Shown here piece after piece: positions 55,380-64,000 of a stretch of 64,000 nucleotides of DNA (within the stretch, counting starts at the first letter, position 1; the number at the start of each line of letters is the position of its first letter). Below the pieces are notes generated by a model, which saw only the letters and a list, made by a program, of their open reading frames with translations, did no database searches and had not been told where the DNA came from. A program made the position numbers and the translations under genes. Source of the stretch: Papilionanthe hookeriana x Papilionanthe teres (Eukaryota > Streptophyta > Magnoliopsida > Asparagales > Orchidaceae); the NCBI GenBank assembly GCA_022702705.1, contig CM040423.1:124444852-124508851 (forward strand), read 5' to 3'.

Positions 55380-56620
55380 TGATTTCATTCCACTCAAATT
55401 TACCCAATCTTCAATTTTTCAAATTTTCAATTTTTGACCCCCGTGACCCTACACCCGCCTAACCTACCCAAAGCCCTTGAAATTACCCAAATTTTTCAAA
55501 ATTTCCAAATCATCCAAAATTCCCCAAAATCAATCCCAAACATTTCCACATCACTCAAATTGATCATCCATACCCAAAAATACCAAAAATTCCAAAAATA
55601 CCTCCCAATACCCTCCAAATACCCAAAATACCCCTCTTAACCCAAAATCCCAAAAATTCAGCATATTCCCAGAAAATTCCAGAAAATCCCAACTATTCCC
55701 AATTTCATTTTGTTCAACTACACCATGGGCCAATTTTGTCAATTTACCCTACTTTTGTCAAAACCCCCAATTTGACCCATTTTAACACTAAGTGAACCCA
55801 ATGTTAAACCAAATCTACTCAATTGACCCAAATTCTGGTCCAATTCAATTCTAAACTTCAATTCAACATTCCCAACACCAATCTAGACCAAATCCAAGTC
55901 CAATTTGATTGACATTTGGATCCAATTTCACTTTTGGCCTTAAAGCCCAATTTGGACCCATGACCCAAACCTAACCCCAAACTCACCCAATTCAACTCCA
56001 ATTAACCCCAAATCTTTTCTAAATCCTCCTTAGCACCCCCACAAGCAAAACACTAACATGATTTTCCCAAAATTTAGTCCCAAACCCCACTCAAATTCAA
56101 CCCAAAGCTAAAAGGCCCAATTTTGACCTAAACCCAAACCTAACCCAGAATGAGCCCAAACCCCAAAATCAAAGCCCAACCAAAGTCAAAACCTCTTTGA
56201 AACACTCCCATAAACATTTCTCAACATTAATTTTACATCAATTTCAACCCTAGCCCAACATTGGCCCAACTTGGCCCACTTGGACCTATATTGGCCCATT
56301 CACCAAAAGAGCCCAAATTCAACCCGATTCAAACCCAAATCACCCCCAATTTGCTTCAAGTCACTCATGACACATCCATGAGCTAAACCCAACAATTATT
56401 TGGCCCAACCTCTTTACAAAATTCCCATCCATAAATTCATTTTTAAACTTAAAGGCCCATTCCTTAAACCATTTTAAAAGCCCATCTTTTACCACATCAA
56501 AGCCCAAAATGGTCTAAGCCCATATGACATTTCCCCTCATCATACTTTCAATTAAACTCAATACCTAAGTCCTAAATTCATCATCAAATCATTCCAAATC
56601 AAGTTTCATACAAATTTCCA
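55380..56620. repeat. G-depleted C/A-rich tract in LTR C
   Basis: Phrases such as CCCAAAAATACCAAAAATTCC and GACCCAAATT are repeated without a fixed period, with very few G on the plus strand. No coding content. Confidence 0.8.
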
Positions 56621-57255
56621 TCAAATTACCAAAAATTCCTAAAATCCATTTTCATAAAATTGACCAAGCTTTCCCCAAGCCAAAGACAAGCCATGCAAGC
56701 CATAAACAAGCCACATGAAGCCATGGAGAGTTTGACATGTGATCGAGCCATTAATGGAAAAAGGAGGACCCCCTTTCCTAATCCTTCTTAAGCCTTTTTT
56801 TACCTTAAGCATGTCACACTCTAAACCATGCTTTGCCATCTAATCCTTGATGGAGACTCCACCACACATGGGAGATTGACCCACCGACCTCCTCGGCCCA
56901 AAACCAGGTCTTGGGGAGGTGCACCCAACCCATTTGCATGGGTTGACCAAAATAAGCTAAAATGGCCCCTTCCCCTTTCTACTTTGATTCAACCACTTTA
57001 CACATGTCAAACCTCGATTGAATGCACCAAACCCCAGCCCGACCCACACTGAACAAGATGGTGACCAATGCACAGCCGGCCGGCCACCGGGTCGCCGGAA
57101 AACACCATGGCCGAGAGCTCGCATGTGAGCCAACTTTGGGATTCTACCCTGACTGAGCTGCCCCATGCCCAATGGCCACCATGGCCGTTACGCCCTTGAC
57201 CTAAGCAGGCTGATCCCGAGTCCTAACTCTCCCTGGGAGGCCCTCCACCCTCTCC

Positions 57256-57263
57256 TATTTAAA
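57256..57263 (+). promoter_or_regulatory. TATA-like box in LTR C
   Basis: TATTTAAA in CTCTCCTATTTAAACACC, followed by CCCCTCTCGGCC, which is also found next to the box in LTR D. Confidence 0.55.
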
Positions 57264-59859
57264 CACCACCCCTCTCGGCCATGAGAAGTGCTGAAACAAA
57301 CCTTAAGGAAACTCTGCCAAAATTGTTCCAGACTACTCTCCATACATAGAGCACTTGATCCCCACTGAAATCCCCCTACCATTTCCTCTCTGTGAGCTCA
57401 ATTTCAGAGTTGAAATCCAAGCCCAAAACCAGGACACTTCTTCACAGTGGGCCAATCCCCAAATTGAATGGTCCTACACCTTCACCAGACCAAGAGAAGG
57501 TGTCCACCAGCAAAAGCCCCATCTCCGAGGCCACCCGGTTGCTCCGGCCTCTAAGCTTTGTGATCGGTACGTGGTCGAAATCCTACCTAGGAAATTCACC
57601 GGACCGGGAGACTTCATCCGGAGCTTGATGGGATCCGATCGAAGGTGAAACAACCCTCGGATCGAAGCCACACTTCTCGAGCAAAGGTATGGCCTCACTC
57701 TTCTTCCCGAGCTTCTGAACATTCTCCATTTTTATTGAGTAAACTTCATCCCACATAAATCGTATGGATGAGTTCGTCTTCTCAAGACGAATCCATAGAG
57801 CATAAGAACACGAAAATCCATTGAGTATCGAGTGAGATATTAGGGATTTAGTGTGGACGGCTCTCAGGTGAGGACGCTCGGGGACGATGAACGGATGCAG
57901 TCCATTTAATACACGCGCGGACGGACGGCTCTGATGGCGTCGAACCAGGAGATGGTACGTGAACCGCGGGACCCAGAGCGCTGAGTCAGATGACGGCGTC
58001 GAATGGGAGCGCGACGCGTGTGCATCGGAGCTGCCGAGGTTGACGCGGCACCGCGTGGATAAATAGAAAATTAGGGTATTTTTCTATTTATTTAATTCCC
58101 AAAACTTGGAAAATTCATAACTTTGTATAGGAAAATCATAAAGATAAAATAAAAATACCCTCTTGCTCAGTGAACAGAGGAGAATAATGTGGAAAAGAAA
58201 TCATTTAATTTCATTAAGTATTTTATTTTTAATAATTTATTTTTTGTTTGCATTCTTTTAATTCTCCATGCATATAGGAAATTCTCCATGGTATGAGACC
58301 ATAGGGCTTTTGAAGCCTCTGAATTTTGGAACATTCCCTGAATTTTCCAAAGTCAGAGGCCATCCCTATGAGAAGTTATTGATTTTTAAAATTCATGTTA
58401 CTGTTTTGAGTATTTTAATTCCAATAATTAGCATGTTGTGAAATAAATTCTAGGAAAATTTGGTGATGTTCCTTATGACCAGAGGACCCTAGGAAAAATA
58501 GGTTTTGAGTTAGTTCATTTAAAATAACCCTAATTGGCTTAAACACCCAAAATAGATCCCCAATTAATTAGAGCTAACCATAAATAAAATTGACTTGAAA
58601 TCAATTCTCCATTGACCTTTAGGATCAGAGGAACCCACCATAAAAATTTGAGGTCAATTGGACTTGGTTAGCCCTACTAAATAGGTTGATTAAGCCATTT
58701 AGTCAATTTGAACTTTAAAAATTCATAACTTTCAAAATATATTTCAAAAAATCACCAAATTGGTTTTGGAGCCTCTCTGATATTAGGGGAATTTAAGAAA
58801 ATTAAAATTTCAATTTTCTAAAAAATTTGATTTTTTAAGTTATTTTAATATTTTTAATAATTAAAAAATAATAAAAATCACAAAAATAATAAAATTCACC
58901 AAAATGCCACATTTTGAATTTTAATCACTTAGAAACAAACCCCATATTTTTCTTAGGTCTATTTAATGCGATATTAAATTTTAAAGCTCTAGGGTAATTT
59001 TAAAATTAAAAAAATGTATTTTCTAGCATTTTCACTAAAATAATTATAATAAATCATAGAAAAATCATAAAATTGCAAAAATTGATTCTCTGATTTCCTT
59101 GATATCAGAGAGATTTTTAAAAAATATAAAATTCATTTTTAACATTTATTTTATTTTTAAATTAATCAACACTCCAAAACTTAAAATAATTATAATAAAA
59201 ATAATATAATTCAAAAAATCACCAAAATTGGTCCAAGTGGTTCTCTAGTCATTAGGAATGTCCCCTAATTTTCTTAAGGACAGAAACTTTCCCTTGGTCA
59301 TGTTATTAAATTTTCCTTGGAAATTTCTATTTTCTACCAAAAATAATTATATAAATAAATTAAATACAGAAAAATCACATTTTCTCCTCTCATGTCTTTA
59401 TTGACATATGAGTGAAGTCACATAAAAATTTCAAGTTCATTTGAGCTCAATTTAGTGAGTTATGAAATTATTAAGCTTAAAGGGCAAAATGGTAATTAAA
59501 ATTTTAACCCTTAATTAAAACTTTAGGTTTAATAAAATTAACAAGTAAAATATTTGATCTTAATCTGATTTGGATGATTGAAATTTAAATAATCAAAGGG
59601 TAGAAACCTATTAAACAAATGTAAAATAATTAAACCTTAATTAAATAAATGATTAAAATTGGGAAGAATAATAAAATTGGAATTATTAAAATAGGGATAT
59701 TGTTAAGAAGAGATTTATTCTTTAATTTAAAAATCCCTAAATTAATCATCTCATTAATATTTAATTCTTAATTAAAGTGATAACTCAAATTTAAAATATT
59801 AAAAGACTTAATCATTAAACTAAAGTTAAATTATTAAACTCTTTTAAAATTCCAATTAA

Positions 59860-60255
59860 AGTTAAAAATAAAATTAAATTAAAAATTAAATTAAATTAAG
59901 TAAATTAAATTGAATTAAATTAAATTAAATCAAATTAAATTAAATTAAAGAATAATTGAATTAAATTAAATTAAATTAAATTAAAATTAAAAGTTGAATT
60001 AAATTAAAGATTAAATTAAATTAAATTAAATAAACAAATTAAATTAAAATTAAATTAAATTAAATTAAATTAAATTAATTTAAATTAAATTAAATTAAAT
60101 TAAAATTAAATCAAATTAAATCAAATTAAATTAAAATTAAATCAAATGAAATTAAATTAATTTAACATCAAATCAAACTAAATTGAATTAAATTGAATTA
60201 AATTAAATTAAAACTAAATTAAATTAAATTAAATTAAATTAAATTGAATTAAATA
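59860..60255. repeat. (TTAAA)n low-complexity block in LTR C
   Basis: About 400 bp of imperfect AAATT pentamers, homologous to 25040-25420 in LTR D. It lies within the portion deleted from A's 3' LTR. Confidence 0.9.
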
Positions 60256-62380
60256 TAACATCACCAAAGACATAAAGAATTCAAAATAAATCTATAATAA
60301 CTTGAACACTATTCCAAACTTAAACCCATTAATTGAAATTAAATTAAATCACAGACCATTTGAACACAAATTTACCCTCGAAAGCTTTAGTTGTCATAAC
60401 TCCTAAACAGAATATTAAATGAAATGTTTCTTCACTTATAGGACATTCAAACATCCTAGTTAACTGAGTAAGATAATAACAAAACTTAACTAAACCTCGG
60501 ACGGTTAATTCATTTGTGTAATTGAATTCATTTGGACTTAAAACAATCCTAGAAATATTGAAAAGATGTTTAAGATTTGCCTTAAACACTTCCTCGATAT
60601 GATAGGATGTTCATAAGAACAATTGAACTTAATTGTTCTTTGATGAAGAAAATTGTCTTCAAACAAAAACACAAGGAACCTAGACGTCATAGGAAATGAC
60701 TAGCTATAGGATTATGAACTTGGTAGAAAACCATAACCCTTACCTTAGCTTCACCTAGGAACTTGCTTAAATATTCTAATTGTGTTTTAAGAGCAGCTTG
60801 GGATGACAGGAAGACCCTCCAGGTACGCTTTTATTTTATTGCAATTTACTTTCTTGCAATTTGCATTATTGCAATTTATTTAACCGCATTGCACTTACTT
60901 TTCTTGCATGATAAACAATTGTTGCATGAAAACCCACACCTTTAGGATAGTCCTAAAAGCTGAAACCAAAATTAAGTTAAAAGTTATTGCAAGATAAAAT
61001 TCATCGCCACAACATTTCAAAATATAAAATAACTCAAAATTTAATCACAAACAGAACACAAAACTACAATTACAACTAAATTAAAACGTCTGTTGGATGA
61101 TCGGGAATATCTCGGATGATGTAACCTACGTGTTGCTAACGGGATTTCACGCGGTCTAAATGAAAGTGTGGAACTCATTCGGTTGAGTTTAGCAAATTCA
61201 TCTGGACTAAGTGAATCCGATAAAAATAATGATGCCGGAAGGATGGAATCGTGGGATCTTAACCGGTGTCCTTATAATCAACTTTAAGATTTTTTTTGAT
61301 TAAAATATTGAAAACACTTGGAAATTAAGATTTTCTCTAAACCAAAACACTTTTCTCATCCCCTGATTTATGATTTCTAAAACTAAACCTCTGCAACAAC
61401 AAGGAGCTCGGAGCATGGTGGGCGGCACGGCCATCGTCATCGACGAAACTCGAGTCTACTTCAGCAAAGCTTTCTTAGAATTAAATAACCGAAGCCATAG
61501 GACTTCGAGGTAGTTTGCCTAGTGCAACATAAATCCTCAACTCTTCGTTAGGCATTTGCATTGCAAATTAAGCCCTAACCGGTCGTAGGATTCCGAGGTA
61601 GTCGTACGATACGACATAAATCCTCACATCTTCGAGGTTCGTTTGTATGATTCTATCATATAAATATAAGCCCTAATTAATTAAAATTAACAAAATCGAA
61701 ACATTAAATAACATTAGGACTTTTCCTAAATCCGAGCCAAACAATAGGATAGTCGGGAAATTACCGAAGTTCATTTCGAATCTGTGATTTCTCCTACCTT
61801 TCTTCCTTTAAATTCTCAAAACAAAATGTTCCAAACTTGATCCATTCCCTATTGAAATTCAAGAATTCAATCCTTTGAAAAACTTAAACTTTGAAATCCT
61901 TGAGAGCAGAATTATTGATTATTATCTAGAGTTTTCTTAGGTGATTCCCGTCACTTAAGATGTAATTAACTATAGGGGCTTGCCCTTATAAGGAATTTTA
62001 AAGAACCCAGGTAATATAAACCACTGTTTAATGCTTTCATATTAAGCGGGGAATTCGTCGGCTTATAAAATTGGTTCGCGGACCAAACGGATGTCACAAA
62101 TCTTCTAGTTTATTTAATCGAGCCCCACCATCAAGCAGTGTGTCTATCCTTAGGGATAGATACACGGTTTGTGGTGTGGTGTTCGTTTATATAAACTATT
62201 TGGGATGTGAGATCAGTTTCATCTCATATCTTAAAATCTTCAAATTTAAATTTATTTTCAAAATCAAATACTACTTTTCAAATTATTTATTTAAACTAAA
62301 TTAAAAATTCACCGACAACTTCTGTTAGGCGACCCCTTTTCAAAATAAAACACACAATTTAAAAATATGCCGACAACTTC

Positions 62381-62397
62381 TGGCGACTCGCTGGGGA
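62381..62397 (+). promoter_or_regulatory. Primer binding site of element C
   Basis: TGGCGACTCGCTGGGGA, five bases after the LTR end. One base (C) is missing relative to element D. Confidence 0.8.
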
Positions 62398-62906
62398 CAA
62401 ATTCCTCTCTCCATTTTAATCAAATAATTCTGCTTTCAAAAATCGGTAGTGTATCCATGTCCCTTGTGGATCAAACTACCCTTCTTTCCGTTGGGATGCT
62501 ATGTTCATTTCTACCTTGAACAAGTATAGCCAACATTCTCTCGGATTTAGGAGCCACTGTTTAGACACCCCTAAACGAGAGAGGTTCCGAGATCCTTTTA
62601 CCTCATTTCGAGGTGGGGTGGACCCCGATAGGTGTTAGTTTAGGAGTGATCCTTCGAGTCGAGAAGTCTTGCATAAGACTTTCTTTTCCTTTCCAACTCT
62701 GAATCGGATTCCTTACCTTCTCTACACCTTTGAACATTCCGTTCTAAATAAACAAACCCCCCCTAATGAATGAATCTTTTAACAAATGATTCCATCTTAT
62801 AAATACATGAACAAGAATGTGTTCGGACTCTTTTCAATTCCTTTCTTTTCGTCCTAAAGAAAAGAAGCATAACTTGGGACCGACAACCAGAATCTACCTA
62901 CGCGAA
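62398..62906 (+). other. Untranslated leader of element C
   Basis: Nearly identical to the leader of A, with the stem-loop at 62559-62576. No coding content. Confidence 0.6.
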
Positions 62907-64000
62907 ATGGAAGCCCCAAAGCTGATTTTCTCCTTCACCAATGGATTGGACTTCGGCTGTTTATAAGGATGAGACTTGCCCGACAATGGGATCATCCGGT
63001 TTGGACAAGGATTTGAGAACACGAATGTCAAGATCACCGACGTTTCCCTTTTCGCAGCGACAAACAAAGTATCTGAAGCTAAGAAGCCGCCGATCTGAGT
63101 TCGACCTTAGGTCGACCCAAGAGTTTCCTCCCTGCAAAAGATCCCGTGAGAGGAGTACTTGCTTGTCCGCGGGAGGATCATTCTTGCTACCCCCATTGGT
63201 CTAGTTGTTTCTGCACCTACCCCGGCTACGCAAATTAAAGGGAAGGAAATCCGGAATTATGGTGAACTCGTTACCGTGGAGGGTACGGACTTTCTGTGAG
63301 ACCTTCGTTTTTGAAATCGGGTCCGGCTCGAGAATTCCATCACTAACGAGGACCCGAAGAAGGAACGAAGTAGGAAGATTGCCGGGAAGGCGGAGCTGCT
63401 CGAAGTTGCTTTCTGGAGGAAATCCCGAAATCCACGAGTACACACCACTACTGAATACATACCATTGCTCGAAGATACACCCTTTTTGGAAGGAAGCGGA
63501 TTCCATCCCCTTTCCGCCGCGGTGACGACGAAAATGTCCGCGGGATTGCTTCAACATTACCTCGACCAGCATACTACGATGACAACGGAAGGAAAAGGGC
63601 TAGGATCACGCCATTTGCCCGACTACGGACCGTAGTCGAGAACTAGCAAGAAAGAGAAATGCCCTGTATCGGAGATTCTACGAAGGATAGGGCGGGTGCC
63701 AGTCAAGTCCCGTCTTGGGCCACGAGTAGAACTGACATCGTTACAGAAAAGCCAAATAAAAGGATGAAGGCTAGTCCGCCTGTCGTCGTTTCAGGATTAC
63801 AGATTAGGGAGGATACCACCTTCCGGCATTTGGGCGACGAGACCATACGGTCCTGGACCTTCTGCTGCTAGAAGGATGGTATGGCGTCCCACTTCTTGGA
63901 CGGTCGAGATTGAAACAACGGCTCGAGAAGGAAAGTCTCGTCGGGAGACTTGAATGCGAAGAAAGTGCTTCTGCGATAAAGGGGACTCGCGAGAAAGGAA
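62907..64000 (+). pseudogene. ORF1 of element C, frameshifted and cut by the window end
   Basis: ATG at 62907 (MEAPKLIFSFTNGLDF). Small indels destroy the frame from about 62955 onward. Homologous words reappear in other frames through 63871. The sequence tracks A's ORF1 (2407-3500) throughout. Confidence 0.75.

Larger units (their letters stand above)
54882..62375 (+). repeat. 5' LTR of element C (7,494 bp)
   Basis: It starts TGTTGACCTCATTTTTGATG and ends CCGACA. It is about 1.5 kb longer than LTR D, mostly through the C/A-rich tract at 55380-56620. Landmarks: TATA-like box at 57256, ~150-bp modules about 58150-59450, (TTAAA)n block 59860-60255, and the segment shared with A from 60488. This is the longest LTR in the window. 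Confidence 0.88.
54882..64000 (+). mobile_element. Tat/Ogre-like retrotransposon, 5' part (element C)
   Basis: It has a full 5' LTR, PBS, leader, and the beginning of ORF1 before the window ends. It is the same family as A and D and closest to A: 60488-62375 and the leader agree almost base for base with A. ORF1 is already frameshifted, so the copy is defective. Confidence 0.87.

Overview
This window is a nuclear repeat block from a large-genome land plant, most likely an angiosperm. It is built almost entirely of nested, decayed Ty3/gypsy LTR retrotransposons. I found no intact host gene, tRNA, rRNA or CRISPR. The plant assignment rests on Tat/Ogre-type elements (an extra ORF before gag, CX2HX4HX4C zinc knuckle, dual RNase H, very long LTRs) and on an Athila-type element.

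Layout. (A) 1-8463, + strand: a Tat/Ogre-like copy whose 5' LTR is cut by the window start. It keeps the leader, ORF1 and gag (2407-5265). A deletion has removed all of pol and joined gag to a rearranged 3' LTR. (Array) 8464-11578: a minisatellite of 96-bp units, each made of three ~32-bp subunits. (D) about 11579-28933, - strand: the most complete Tat/Ogre-like copy. It has a 6.0-kb LTR (22921-28933), PBS, leader, ORF1, gag, PR, RT, RNase H, a second RNase H and IN. Downstream of IN is an additional ORF (13740-12203). (B) 29137-35757 and about 50156-54850: two LTRs of a second Tat-like family without recognisable internal region. (E) 36278-50155: an Athila-type element with 5' LTR, gag, PR, RT, RNase H, IN, a small ORF and a plant-transposon-domain ORF. 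It carries an antisense solo LTR of its own family with a 5-bp target duplication, and a truncated 3' LTR. (C) 54882-64000, + strand: a sister copy of A with a 7.5-kb LTR, PBS, leader and the start of ORF1.

The most interesting item is the additional ORF of element D. After an N-terminal part that looks like a relative of ORF1, it encodes an AlkB-type 2-oxoglutarate/Fe(II) dioxygenase domain of the plant ALKBH9/ALKBH10 (RNA m6A demethylase) kind. The HxD, distal His and RxSxTxR motifs are all readable, but the frame is broken by several stops and frameshifts. It sits on the same strand as pol, just downstream of IN, and behind a good splice-acceptor-like sequence. This suggests that a lineage of Tat/Ogre-like elements captured an RNA demethylase.

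Other structure not explained by genes: LTRs built of degenerate ~150-bp modules, G-depleted tracts and (TTTAA)n blocks inside the LTRs, a conserved leader stem-loop, a family of GGCTAAGCGCC hairpins scattered through element E, and iterated primer-binding-site-like motifs at the E LTR/leader junction. All coding regions are pseudogenic here, and nothing in this window is likely to be autonomously active.
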